The notes beneath the pieces are model-generated. The model saw nothing but the letters and a program-made list of their open reading frames with translations. It ran no database searches and had not been told where the DNA came from. The position numbers were made by a program, and so were the translations under genes. A stretch of DNA of 64,000 bases from JAOUEA01 sp963797635 (lineage in GTDB: Bacteria > Actinomycetota > UBA4738 > HRBIN12), in the NCBI GenBank assembly GCA_963797635.1, contig CAWCPZ010000007.1:248001-312000 (forward strand), read 5' to 3'. Positions 50,663 to 60,582 of the stretch are shown here, one piece after another. Within the stretch, counting starts at the first letter, position 1. The number at the start of each line of letters is the position of its first letter.

Positions 50663-51393
50663 CGCATCCAGTAGTTCGGTTCAACGATCGTGCCTCGATC
50701 GGCGTCGCGATCGATCGAGACCGGGATGAGCGCGCCGTCCACCACGTAGTCGCCGCTGTCGGGGAACGTGAGGCCCGTCCAGGTCTCCCACTCGGCGATC
50801 GTGCCGTCGACCCGTTGCGAGGCCATCGCCGGCACCGCGAACCTCGCGCCGGCTCGCACGTGGGTGCGCAGCCACGGGTCGTACGGCAACCCGTCCTCAC
50901 GGGTCCATGCGCAGTACCGCTCGAACGGGGTGAGCGGATAGCGTGCCTTCCAGTTCGGCCGGACCGGGGCGACGAGATCGGCGAACCCGGCGTCAGCCGC
51001 GAGGCGGCGCATCTCGTGCAGCAGCACGCCGGCCAGGCCCCGTCCGCGGTTCCCTGGAGTCACCACCGCCTGCATCGCCGACAGGGTGGTGGGCTCGATC
51101 CCCTCGGCGTGCTGGGCGACGGCCAGGACGATGACGTCGTCGACCCCACCCGGAAGGTGTTCGATCTCGCCGTCCCACGCGAACGGGAGGGTGTTGGCCA
51201 CACCCAGGACCTCGTCGGTGGTCTCGTCGATCAGGTACAGCTGGAACGCTGGATGATCGTCGAAGAGATGATGCCAGTGCTGGTTGACCGTGCTGCCGTG
51301 CAGCAGGAACTCGGGCCAGGCCGGGCCGACGGTCTCGTCCCAGCGTTCGTCCAGGTCCGGTCGCTGGCCGAAGCTGACGGCGCGCATCGTCAC
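50647..51393 (-). CDS. GNAT-fold N-acetyltransferase-like protein
   Basis: A 248-residue GNAT-superfamily protein. The acetyl-CoA pyrophosphate loop is VVTPGNRGRGLAGVLLHEMRRLA (the R-G-x-G/A pattern), preceded by a beta-strand with TLSAMQAVV. The N-terminal third (DERWDETVGPAWPEFLLHGS) and the long C-terminal arm are typical of a large actinobacterial GNAT subgroup. Substrate unknown. Confidence 0.82.
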   Translation of the reverse strand: MTMRAVSFGQRPDLDERWDETVGPAWPEFLLHGSTVNQHWHHLFDDHPAFQLYLIDETTDEVLGVANTLPFAWDGEIEHLPGGVDDVIVLAVAQHAEGIEPTTLSAMQAVVTPGNRGRGLAGVLLHEMRRLAADAGFADLVAPVRPNWKARYPLTPFERYCAWTREDGLPYDPWLRTHVRAGARFAVPAMASQRVDGTIAEWETWTGLTFPDSGDYVVDGALIPVSIDRDADRGTIVEPNYWMRHPIR

Positions 51394-51490
51394 CGGGTGA
51401 GCCTATCGGTCTGTTTGCCCTGCGCTCGGGCCGCCGATAGGCTCCCCAGGACCCGCGCAGCCACACACCTTCGAGGAGGACCTCCACCCC

Positions 51491-51817
51491 ATGGCCTCAC
51501 GGACCGTTCGACTGTTCGCCGTCGCGGCGCTCGTCGTCGCGGCTGGAGCCTGCTCGAAGAAGCTGGACACAGAAGGCCTCGAACCCCAGCTGCAGGAACA
51601 GATCGAGGCGGAGACCGGGAGCACGATCACCGGCGTCGACTGCCCCAGACGACGTCAAGGTGGAGGCCGGCACCACGTTCGAGTGCACCGCCACTGAGGA
51701 GTCGGGCGCCACGTTCACGGTCGAGGTCGTACAGACGGACGACGCCGGCAAGGTGAGCTGGAGGTTCAAGTCCGCCCAGCCCGGTCCTGCGCCTCCGGTC
51801 GCCGAGCCGGCGCCTAG
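51491..51817 (+). CDS. DUF4333-like secreted lipoprotein (frameshift near 51645)
   Basis: About 108 residues if a +1 C near 51645 is skipped and one base is missing in the Pro-rich end, which brings the TAG at 51815 in frame. ATG 51491 follows GGAGGACC. The signal peptide has lipobox AGAC (Cys near residue 18), then a small domain with a conserved Cys pair (VDCP and FECTA), as in DUF4333, and a Pro/Ala tail. Its role is unknown. It is immediately upstream of fabI, whose ribosome site (AGGAGG) starts at the stop codon. Confidence 0.65.
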
Positions 51818-51828
51818 GAGGATCGGGC

Positions 51829-52608
<780 letters not shown>

Positions 52609-52627
52609 TCGACGGTGCTGACCCGCG

Positions 52628-54467
52628 TCAGGACGGACGGATGCCCTCTTCGCTCGCCAACAGGCGCTGCGCACGCGCGATCACCCGGAACGCTTCCTTC
52701 AGACCGCTGCGGGAGAACGGTCCCAGCGACGCCGGATCGACGTAGTCGTCGGGCGACCTGGCCCGCTGCCACCTGCTCGGCTTGATGCCGGAGCCGGATC
52801 TCCCACAGGAAGTGGAAGGCCTCGGACAGCTCCCTCGCGACGTCGGTGTCGAGCGGGTCCTGCGCGGCGTGCGTGGCGGCATCCAGGCGGGCGAGGGTTC
52901 CCTTCTGCGTGGTACCGGCGCGGACCGCCCACGTGCGCGCGAGGTTGGTCACGATCGTGATCCCGCCGTGTTTGATGTCGAGCCGTCCGGCGTGCTCGCC
53001 CTTGGCCTCCACCACCAGGTTGCGCACGAACCCGGTCGGCGGCTTCAGGTCGAGCGCCCGCCGCGACAGCATCCGGAGGAACTCAGGCTTGTGCCGCGCC
53101 CGGCGCACGGCGTCGTCCAGCGTGGGTTCGGCGTCGAGCGGGCCGGCGACCTGCCGGAAGTCGTACTCGATCGAGGACAACACCGTGGCCTTCGGGTTGG
53201 GGTGGTCCATCCAGTCCGCGAAGTGCTCGACGAACTCGTCGATCGGTCGCCGCAGCGTCGGGTGGGTCGCCATGGCGTCGCCGGTGCATCGGGGGATGCC
53301 CGCCGCTTCGAGGCCGGCCGTGACGAACTCGGCCAGCTCGGCGAAGTACGGATCGGCGTCGGGCTGGCCGGGGATCGGATCGAAGGCGAGCGCATGATCC
53401 TGGTCCGTGTGCAGCGCCTGTTCGTGCCGGGCCGCGCTCCCCAGCGCGAGCCAGGCCCACGCGCACGGCGGGTCCCCTTGGCGCTCGATCGCCAGGTGGA
53501 GCAGCCGGACGGTCATCGCGTCGACCACCAGCGCCACCACCCGCCCGACGTCGATCGGGTCGGTGCGCGCGTCCACCATCGCCGCGACGAGCGCCGGCAG
53601 CTCGCGGCCCGCCGCCGCCACCTCCTGGGCGGTGCGCGCGCGCTCGATCGCGCTGCGCACCGCGAACGGCGTGTGCCGCCCGATGCCCATCAGGTCGGTG
53701 TCGGTGACCACGCCCACGATGCGTCCGCCGGGCTCGGTGACCGGATAGTGGTGGATCCCGTCGGCGAACATCCCGAGCAGGGCGGCACCGGCGAGCGTGT
53801 CGCGGTCGATCGTGCGGACGGGGAACGTCGCGATCTCGACGACCGGGATCGAGGGATCGGCGCCCGCCGCCACCAGACGCGTGCGGAGGTCGCGGTCGGT
53901 CACGATGCCCCACCCGTCGGGCGTGGGGATCAGCAGCGAGGACACCCGTTCGTCGGCCATCCGTGCGGCGGCCTCGGCGACGGGCATCGTGGGGTCCGCG
54001 GTGACCGGTTCGCGGCGCACCAGCGATCCCACGGGGGTGAGCCGGGGGTCGGCGGCGCCGGCCGAGGACTCCGCCGCCGAGGTGATCCGGCGGCGCATGC
54101 TCCCGATGACGAACGAGACGCCCGACCTCGACCCGAGCAGGGGGTCGGCGGTCTCGGGAGGCACCAGGTAGCAGAGCGTGTCCTCCTGGGCGCGAACCGT
54201 CAGCGTGGGGGACTCGTCGGCGAGCAGCGAGAACTGCCCGAACACCTCGCCCTCGACGAGCTGATCCAGGAGCATGCCGTCATCGAGCAGCTCGACCGCC
54301 CCCTTGCGCACGACGTAGAGCGCCTGCGCGGGGTCGCCGCCCTGCTGCAGGATCACCGAGTCGGCGGGGAAGTGCTCGATCTCCACCGAGCGCGCGAGCC
54401 GCGCCAGGCCGTCCTCGTCGAGTTCGTCGAACGGTGGGTAGCGGCGAAGGAACCCGGCGATGTCCAC
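52628..54467 (-). CDS. cNMP-binding/CBS/DUF294 nucleotidyltransferase-like protein (frameshift near 52764)
   Basis: About 612 residues after a +1 C near 52764 is skipped. Domains in order: cyclic-nucleotide-binding fold (residues about 10-120), two CBS repeats (about 150-275; GWGIVTDRDLRTRLVAAG and GRIVGVVTDTDLMGIG), a DUF294 nucleotidyltransferase (ALGSAARHEQALHTDQDHAL, with the G-S and D-x-D positions), and the DUF294 C-terminal domain. GTG 54467 is the likely start. It resembles GlnD-like signalling proteins that modify a partner in response to nucleotides. It converges on fabI; the PfkB gene is 20 bp upstream on the same strand. Confidence 0.87.
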
Positions 54468-54487
54468 GGATGGGAGTATCGCCCGAG

Positions 54488-55318
54488 CTAGTGGTCGGCC
54501 GCAGTCAGCTGACCGGCGTACGGTCCCCGGCCGCTCGCGCACGCGGCACCGCAGCGTGCGGCGAACCCCACGGCGTCGGCCGGCTCTCGGCCCTGTCCCA
54601 GCGCGAACGTGAGGCCCGCCGCGAACGAGTCGCCCGCACCATAGGTGTCGCCCCCCGGTGTGACCGGGGCGGGCTCCCAGCGGTGCGTGATGCCGTCGGC
54701 GGTCTCGAACGTGCCACCGCGCACGCCCTCGGTGCGCACGATCAGGCGGGGACGCCACGGCAGGAGATCGGTCCGGACGGCCTCGTTCGGGTCCCGCGCG
54801 CTGCCCACCAGGACGTCGGGGACGACGTCGGTGGCGAGCAGCTCGCGGAGGATCCGGCTCGTCACCACCATGCACGAGGCCCTGCGCGCGTGGGCCAGTG
54901 CTCCCGGGTCGCCGGCGGTGACGTAGACCGTGTCCGTCGTGCCGAGGTCGTCCCAACCCAGCGGGTCGGCCGCCGCCGGGGCCAGCCGGTCGCCCAGCGT
55001 GACGATCGTGCGTTCGCCGGCAGGGTCGATCAGGGTGAGCGCGCGCCGGCTCCGGGTGTCGCGGCGCGTGGCGGCGCGAACGTCGACGCCCATCGATGTC
55101 AACTCCCGCTGGGTTCGGGTGCCGATGTCGTCGTCGCCGGTCGCGGTGAAGAACGTCGCCGAGCCGGACAGCTTCGCGAGCTGCACCGCGGCGACGGCAC
55201 CGCCGCCTCCCGGCGTTTCCCATTCGTCGGTCGTGTGGGCGATGCCACCGGCCGGTGGCACGGCGTCCACGTCGGCGAACGTGATCCATTCGGTGTGGCC
55301 CACGACCGCGGTCTCCAT
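54488..55318 (-). CDS. PfkB-family carbohydrate kinase
   Basis: A 276-residue ribokinase-fold kinase. The anion-hole/catalytic motif GGDTYGAGDSFAAG is intact near residue 235, and the N-terminal GGGGAVAAVQLAKLSG loop fits sugar binding. It starts METAVVGHTEW at 55318. Substrates in the family include ribose, fructose, adenosine and inositol; none can be assigned. Divergent from selD with 23 bp between the starts. Confidence 0.88.
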   Translation of the reverse strand: METAVVGHTEWITFADVDAVPPAGGIAHTTDEWETPGGGGAVAAVQLAKLSGSATFFTATGDDDIGTRTQRELTSMGVDVRAATRRDTRSRRALTLIDPAGERTIVTLGDRLAPAAADPLGWDDLGTTDTVYVTAGDPGALAHARRASCMVVTSRILRELLATDVVPDVLVGSARDPNEAVRTDLLPWRPRLIVRTEGVRGGTFETADGITHRWEPAPVTPGGDTYGAGDSFAAGLTFALGQGREPADAVGFAARCGAACASGRGPYAGQLTAADH

Positions 55319-55341
55319 CGGCGGAGTCTCCCACCATCCGT

Positions 55342-56413
55342 ATGCTTGACGACATGCAGGAGGAACGCCGACTCACCTCGTTCAGCCACGGTGCCGGATG
55401 CGGCTGCAAGCTCGGCCCCGACCAGCTGCTCGAGGTCATGGGGTCGTTGCAGCTTCCGGGGGTGCCGCCGGAGGTGCTGGTGGGCGTCGACACGGGCGAC
55501 GACGCCGCGGTCTGGGCGCTGGACGAGGACCGGGCCATCATCGCCACCCTCGACTTCTTCACCCCGATCGTGGACGACCCGTACGACTGGGGCCGCATCG
55601 CGGCCACGAACGCGATGTCGGACGTGTACGCGATGGGCGGCACGCCGTTCCTGGCCTTGAACATCGTCGCGTGGCCGGTCGACGACCTGCCCCTGGGCAT
55701 GCTGTCCAGCGTGCTGCAGGGCGGCGTCGATGCCGCCACGAACGCCGGCGTCGCGGTCCTCGGGGGCCACTCCATCACCGACCCCGAGCCCAAGTTCGGC
55801 ATGGTCGTGCTCGGCTCGGTGGATCCCGCCCAGATGACGACGAACGCCGGCGCGCAACCCGGCGACACGGTGTTCCTCACGAAGCCGTTGGGGCTGGGGA
55901 TGATCTCGACGGCGGCCAAGCGCGGGGTGGCCACCGACGAGCAACTGCAGGTGGCGCTGGACACCATGACCACCCTCAACGCCGACGCGGCGGCGGCCAT
56001 GATCCGGGTCGGGGTCCGCGCCGCGACCGACGTCACGGGCTTCGGGCTCATGGGCCACCTGTCGAAGATGCTGCGGGCCTCGGGCGTGGCGGCGACCCTC
56101 GACGCCGGCGCCGTGCCCCTGCTGCCCGGCGTGCTGGACCTGGCCCAGCGCGATGTGGTGGCCGGCGGGACCAAGCGGAACCACGCCTCCGTGACCCCCA
56201 CCACGGACTGGGGAGCGTGCACGCTGCCCGAGCAGTACGTGCTGGCCGATGCGCAGACCAGCGGCGGCTTGCTGATCGCCGCCCCCGACGCCACGGCGCT
56301 GCGGGAATCGCTGGCCGAACTCGATGTGTCCCATGCCGAGATCGGGCTCGTGACCGAGGGCCGGCGGGGCCATCGAGGTCCGTGGCAGGATCGCGGACGC
56401 AACGCAGCGTTAA
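55342..56413 (+). CDS. selD: Selenide, water dikinase SelD (frameshift near 56365)
   Basis: About 356 residues after a +1 G near 56365 is skipped; the repaired C terminus ends AIEVRGRIADATQR before TAA. The catalytic motif SHGAGCGCK places Cys20 (where some SelD have selenocysteine) and Lys23. VGVDTGDDAAVWAL and ATDVTGFGLMGHL are the ATP/metal segments. The enzyme makes selenophosphate from selenide and ATP for selenocysteine or selenouridine. No selA, selB, selU or Sec tRNA is in this window. Confidence 0.92.
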
Positions 56414-56589
56414 GACCAGGCAAAGCTTCTGTTGGGTCGGCGTCATCTCGTGAACGGTGGTCCCTGTCGCGGCGTACGCCGGGCATGGGAGCCCACACGC
56501 GAACGGCGGTCAGCAGGCCCGGGCGACCTGATCTGGATCCGCCTCGGGCTCCCGACCCGAGACCTTCGTTCGTCGACGGATGGCGGCAG

Positions 56590-57566
56590 ATGTCGTGGCC
56601 GCTCCGCATCCTGAGGGCGTTCCTCGGCGGCACGTTCGTGTTCGCGGGCGCGCAGAAGTTCCTCGATCCGAACTTCCTGCGCCAGGGGAGTCCGGACTTC
56701 GTGGGCACCCAGCTCCGCGGGTTCGCGACCGGTACCCCTGCGGGGCCGTTGCTCCGTGTGCTCGGGCACGCGCCGGTGGTCACGGGCGTGGCGATCGCCC
56801 TGACCGAGATCGCCGTGGGGTTGGCCGTGTTGGTGGGCGCCTTCATGGTGCTCGCCGCGGTGGTGGGCTTCCTGATCAACCTGACGCTCTTCCTGTCGGC
56901 GACCTGGCACGTGCATCCGTTCTTCCTGGGCTCGGACTCGGCGTACTGCGTGATGTGGCTGGCGTTCGGCGTCGGCGTGTGGGAGCTCGCGGCCCGACGC
57001 TCCCGGGGCCGCTTGCCCAGCCTGGGTGCGCTCGCGGACGGGCTGGACCGGCGAACCTTCCTGCGGGCCGGGACTCATCGGCGGCGCGACCCTCGGTGTG
57101 GCGCTCGCCGCCGTTCGCTCGCGGGTCCGATCGCCCGTGATACGGGCCTGACGGCAGCGGGCGTCACCGGGCCGGGCCCGGCATCTCGGTCGCCCCGACG
57201 CCGTCCTCGCCATCGGCGCCCGCACCCACGACGCCGACCGCCGCCCCACCGGCTGGGCGCACGCTCACCACGCTGGACCGCCTCCCGGTGGGCCGCGCGG
57301 TCGGTTTCGACGCGCCCGGGGTCGGTCCGGCCGTGCTGGTGCGGCTCGCCGACGACCAGGTGGTGGCCTACAGCCGGGTCTGCACGCACGCCGGCTGCCT
57401 GGTGGGCTACGACGCCAACAACGAGGTGCTGTTCTGCCCCTGCCACGGCGCCGAGTACGACCCGGCCCAGCACGCCGAGGTCCTGGCCGGTCCGACGTCG
57501 ACACCGCTCCCGTCCATCCCGATCGAGGTCGATCCCGCCTCCGGCGCCGTCATCCTCCCGAGCTGA
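56590..57566 (+). CDS. DoxX-like membrane domain fused to Rieske [2Fe-2S] domain (frameshifts near 57072, 57115 and 57176)
   Basis: About 325 residues after one +1 and two -1 indels are repaired. Residues 1-145 form a four-helix DoxX/DoxD-type membrane domain (GGTFVFAGAQKFLDPNFL). A twin-arginine-like segment follows (DRRTFLRAGLIGGATLG), then a Pro/Ala/Thr linker, and a Rieske domain with both cluster motifs (CTHAGC and CPCHG). The Rieske part would lie outside the membrane. An in-frame ATG at 56485 would add 35 residues. DoxD relatives work in thiosulfate:quinone oxidoreductases, so electron transfer to quinone is plausible. Confidence 0.75.
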
Positions 57567-57625
57567 CGACCCGGCCGTTCACCGCGTCTTCCGCTCGCGG
57601 GAATACCCGACCCCACTGGTAGCAT

Positions 57626-57637
57626 TTGCACCTGCAA
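57626..57637. promoter_or_regulatory. Palindrome in the mec promoter region
   Basis: TTGCA-CC-TGCAA lies 48-59 bp before the mec start, directly after a -10-like TAGCAT (57620-57625). It could be an operator over the transcription start. No regulator gene is adjacent. Confidence 0.35.
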
Positions 57638-57685
57638 CGGCGGCGTGATCGGCGCCGTCCTGAGCGACCACCACGGGAGCACGGA

Positions 57686-58084
57686 TTGAGCCAGTTGGAC
57701 GGCGTCCTCTACAAGGAGATCGTGGAGCAGGGGCTCCGCGAGTTCCCGAACGAGTGCTGCGGCGTGATCGCGGCCGCCGACGGCGTGCCGGTCAAGGTGT
57801 TCCCCATGACGAACGCCGACGCCTCGCCGGTGACCTACCGGTTGGACGGCAAGGAGCAGCTGCGGGTGTTCGACGAGCTCGACGACCAGGGCTGGGACCT
57901 GTGGGCGATCTACCACTCGCACACCCACAGCGAGGCCTATCCGTCCGAGACCGACATCCGCCTGGCGTTCTACCCGGAGGCCCGCTACGTCCTGCTGTCG
58001 CTCGCCGACCGCGAGGAACCGGTCGCGAGGTCGTTCTGGATCATCGACGGCGAGGTCACCGAAGAGGAGTTGAGCATCACATGA
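57686..58084 (+). CDS. mec: Mec-type JAMM metalloprotease (CysO-cysteine peptidase)
   Basis: A 132-residue MPN/JAMM zinc peptidase. TTG 57686 follows GGGAGC. The motif HSHTHSEAYPSETD supplies His77, His79, Ser87 and Asp90 (HxH-x7-S-x2-D), and the upstream catalytic Glu is in NECCGVIAA. In Mycobacterium tuberculosis Mec releases cysteine from CysO-cysteine. Overlap with the moeZ-like gene (ATGA) and the nearby cysO gene make the same role here very likely. It would also be the enzyme able to remove the extra C-terminal Cys of the CysO in this window. Confidence 0.9.
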   Translation: MSQLDGVLYKEIVEQGLREFPNECCGVIAAADGVPVKVFPMTNADASPVTYRLDGKEQLRVFDELDDQGWDLWAIYHSHTHSEAYPSETDIRLAFYPEARYVLLSLADREEPVARSFWIIDGEVTEEELSIT

Positions 58085-58904
58085 CCGGACTCGGCGTTCA
58101 CCGAGGATCAGGTCCAGCGCTACTCGCGCCACATCATCCTGCCGAACGTGGGCGGGGCGGGTCAGCGCAAGTTGCTGGACAGCAAGGTGCTGGTGATCGG
58201 CGCCGGGGGACTGGGTTCGCCCATCCTGCTGTACCTGGCCGCCGCCGGCATCGGCACGATCGGCATCGTCGACTTCGACAAGGTCGACACGTCGAACCTG
58301 CAGCGCCAGATCCTGCACACCGACGCCGACGTCGACCGCCCCAAGGTGGAATCCGCGCTCGAGCACCTGCGCGCGCTCAACCCCACGATCGAGATCATCG
58401 GCCACGACACGCTGCTGAACGCCGACAACGTCATGGAGATCATGGAGCCGCTACGACGTCGTGATCGACGGCACCGACAACTTCCCGGTGCGCTACCTGG
58501 TGAACGACGCCACGCAGTTCCTGGGCAAGCCGTTGGTGTACGGCTCGATCTACCAGTTCGAGGGCCAGGCCACCGTGTTCATGCCGGGCCAGGACGCGCC
58601 GTGCTACCGGTGCCTGTTCCCGTCGCCGCCGCCTCCGGGCACGGTGCCGAGCTGCGCCGAGGGCGGCGTGTTCGGCGTGCTCCCCGGCGTGATCGGGGCG
58701 ATCCAGGCCACCGAGGCGATCAAGCTCATCACCGGCGAGGGCGACTCGCTGGTGGGCCGGCTGCTGCTGTACGACGCCCTGCACATGGACTTCCAGGAAG
58801 TGAAGATCCGCTGGGATGCGGACTGTCCGGTCTGCGGCAAGGACCCATCCATCACCGAGCTGATCGACTACGAACTGTTCTGCGGCGTCCCCGCGCAGGA
58901 CTGA
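58081..58904 (+). CDS. moeZ: ThiF/MoeB-type adenylyltransferase for CysO (frameshifts near 58088 and 58451)
   Basis: About 273 residues after two +1 bases (near 58088 and 58451) are skipped; the repair gives MTDSAFTEDQVQRYSRHIILP. The nucleotide motif is VLVIGAGGLGSP, with DFDKVDTSNLQRQ and DGTDNFPVRYLVND. Four zinc cysteines lie in CYRC and CPVC. It ends without the rhodanese domain that M. tuberculosis MoeZ carries, so sulfur must come from another protein. It should adenylate the Gly-Gly end of CysO. The ATG overlaps the mec stop. Confidence 0.88.
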
Positions 58905-58929
58905 CCGACCAACAGGAGACCAACCGACC

Positions 58930-59208
58930 ATGGCCGTGACCGTGAAACTCCCCACGATCCTCCGCAAGCACGCCGGCGGAGAAGCGAAGGTGGGCGCCGA
59001 CGGCGCCACCCTGTCCGAGGTCCTCGACAACCTCGAGACCCAGTACCCCGGCATCACGAAGAACGTGATCTCCGACGACGGCGGCCTGCACCGGTTCATC
59101 AACGTCTACGTCAACGACGAGGACGTGCGCTACCTGGGCTCGCTCGAGACCGAGGTCGCCGACGGCGACACCGTCAGCATCCTGCCCGCGGTCGCCGGCG
59201 GCTGCTAG
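58930..59208 (+). CDS. cysO: CysO-like sulfur-carrier protein with encoded Gly-Gly-Cys end
   Basis: A 92-residue ubiquitin-like sulfur carrier of the MoaD/CysO family: TVKLPTILRKHAGGEAKV, then HRFINVYVNDEDVRYLG and VSILPAVAGGC. The CysO pathway joins sulfide as a thiocarboxylate to the Gly-Gly end, and CysM attaches cysteine. Here one Cys codon follows the Gly-Gly before the stop (TAG at 59206), so the translated protein already has the form of CysO-Cys. That would need processing by the JAMM peptidase before activation. AGGAG lies 13 bp upstream of the ATG. Function from family; processing is inference. Confidence 0.92.
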   Translation: MAVTVKLPTILRKHAGGEAKVGADGATLSEVLDNLETQYPGITKNVISDDGGLHRFINVYVNDEDVRYLGSLETEVADGDTVSILPAVAGGC

Positions 59209-59267
59209 CCGGCAGCGCTCGCACTGGGCCGGTTGACGGCGCCGCCGGGCATCGGCAGGCTCCCCGC

Positions 59268-59680
59268 ATGGCGGAGATCCGCAAGCTCGAAGCCCACGAG
59301 GACGACGTCCTCGCCGCCGCGCTCGCCGCCGTGGACCGTCCCGCCGCCGCCGCCGATCTGTTCCTGAGCGACCCTCGTTGCCATGCGTTCATCGCGACCG
59401 ACGAGCGGCCGTCCGGTCGGGTTCGCCTACGGCACCGAGATGCTGCGGCCGGAAGGCTTCTGGATGTTCGTGCTGCAGCGTCTCGAGGTGATCGACGAAG
59501 CGCGCGCGAGCGGCGTCGGGCCGGGAGCTGCTGGATGCGTTCGCGGCGTTCGCCCGAGCAAGGATCATGCGTTCGATGTGGCTCGCGACCGACGCCGGCC
59601 GCGACGCGGCGCGCCGGATCTATCCGGGCGCCGGGGGCGAGCGCCACGACGACGGCTCCTACTGGTGGGTGTTCGAGTAG
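59268..59680 (+). CDS. GNAT N-acetyltransferase-like protein (two frameshifts)
   Basis: About 136 residues after two +1 bases (near 59413 and 59520) are skipped. The repaired reading runs MAEIRKLEAHEDDVLAAAL, then FIATDERPVGFAYGTEML, LEVIDEARASGVGRELLDAFA (acetyl-CoA loop region) and MRSMWLATDAG, ending WWVFE. This order is typical of small GNAT proteins, such as those acting on aminoglycosides or small amines. Substrate unknown. First gene of the block that separates cysO from cysM. Confidence 0.65.
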
Positions 59681-59686
59681 ACCGTA

Positions 59687-59716
59687 TTGACTCCGGACAC
59701 AACGCCGGACTAGCGT
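59687..59716 (+). promoter_or_regulatory. Sigma-70-type promoter
   Basis: TTGACT (59687-59692) and TAGCGT (59711-59716) are 18 bp apart, a good housekeeping-type promoter 30 bp before the GTG of the coiled-coil membrane protein. The spacer holds a direct repeat of CCGGAC. Confidence 0.6.
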
Positions 59717-59745
59717 CCGCACGAGGAAGGGAGGGGCACTTCCCC

Positions 59746-60561
59746 GTGCAGACCTCGAACAAGACGCCGATCCGCCACGACCACGACCTCATCGTCGTGC
59801 CCGACGCGCGACCACCCCGCCGCTGGGGCCTGATCGCCGTCGTCGTGGCCGCGATCCTCGTGGCGCTCCTGGTGGGCGGCGCCATCGGCTACTCGATGCG
59901 TCAGGCCGACGTTCGTGACCTCGAGGCCCAGCTCGCGGGCTCGGCGAGCCAGCAACAGGTTGCCGTCACCGACGTGGGCGCGGCGCTGCAGCGGGTCGAC
60001 GCCCTCGAGCGCAGGATCGAGGACCTGCGCGCGAACATGGAGGTCCAGCGTCGCGCCGTCGGGGTGCTCCGCGGCAGCAATCACGAGAAGAGCCGCCAGG
60101 TCACCCAGGCCCGGAAGGAACTCGAGGCCGCGCAGGCCGAGCTCCGGGCCACGACCGGTCCACCGCTGTCCGACGGCACGTTCGCGGTCAAGGTCGTGGC
60201 GGTGGGGGCCTCGCAGTCGCCGTCGCGCATCGTCCTCGACCTGGGTCGGTGGTTCACCGGCGCCGCGGCCCACGACGCCGCGGCCGCGGACGGCCTCGCC
60301 GCGCACACCGATCGCGGGAACCACCCGCGATACTTCCGCAACCGCGAGGCCGCCTGGCGCATCATGCCGCTCGCCCCGTCCGCCACCGCCACCTTCTGGC
60401 GTTGGGGCTCCGGCCTGGGCCCGTCCACGATCTCGATCGCGGACTTCCAGCAGCTCGTCCACTCGGGAGCCCCCTGGGCGGTCCGGGTCTCGAACGACCC
60501 GTTCTCGGCCACCGTGCAGAACGGCACCGTCACCGGGTTGCGGCAACTGCGCTACCCGTAG
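59746..60561 (+). CDS. Single-pass membrane protein with coiled coil and unknown outer domain
   Basis: A 271-residue protein starting at GTG 59746. A basic cytoplasmic N terminus (about 25 residues) leads into a helix (WGLIAVVVAAILVALLVGGAIGY), a coiled coil of about 90 residues (DLEAQLAGSASQQQV ... SRQVTQARKELEAAQAEL) and a C-terminal extracytoplasmic domain of about 120 residues. That domain has RWFTGAAAHDAAAADG and a W-rich segment (ATFWRWGSGLG). The layout resembles envelope-spanning spacer proteins. I do not recognise the outer domain. Intact and with its own promoter. Confidence 0.68.
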   Translation: MQTSNKTPIRHDHDLIVVPDARPPRRWGLIAVVVAAILVALLVGGAIGYSMRQADVRDLEAQLAGSASQQQVAVTDVGAALQRVDALERRIEDLRANMEVQRRAVGVLRGSNHEKSRQVTQARKELEAAQAELRATTGPPLSDGTFAVKVVAVGASQSPSRIVLDLGRWFTGAAAHDAAAADGLAAHTDRGNHPRYFRNREAAWRIMPLAPSATATFWRWGSGLGPSTISIADFQQLVHSGAPWAVRVSNDPFSATVQNGTVTGLRQLRYP

Positions 60562-60582
60562 GCGGTCACTCGGCCGACGATC

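Noticed and set aside
55342..56413. Selenocysteine in SelD
   Set aside because: The codon at the catalytic position encodes Cys (Cys20), not TGA.
57599..57627. SigH/SigR-type promoter (GGGAAT) before mec
   Set aside because: GGGAAT is present, but no GTT-type -10 element occurs at 16-19 bp, so the match is half a motif.
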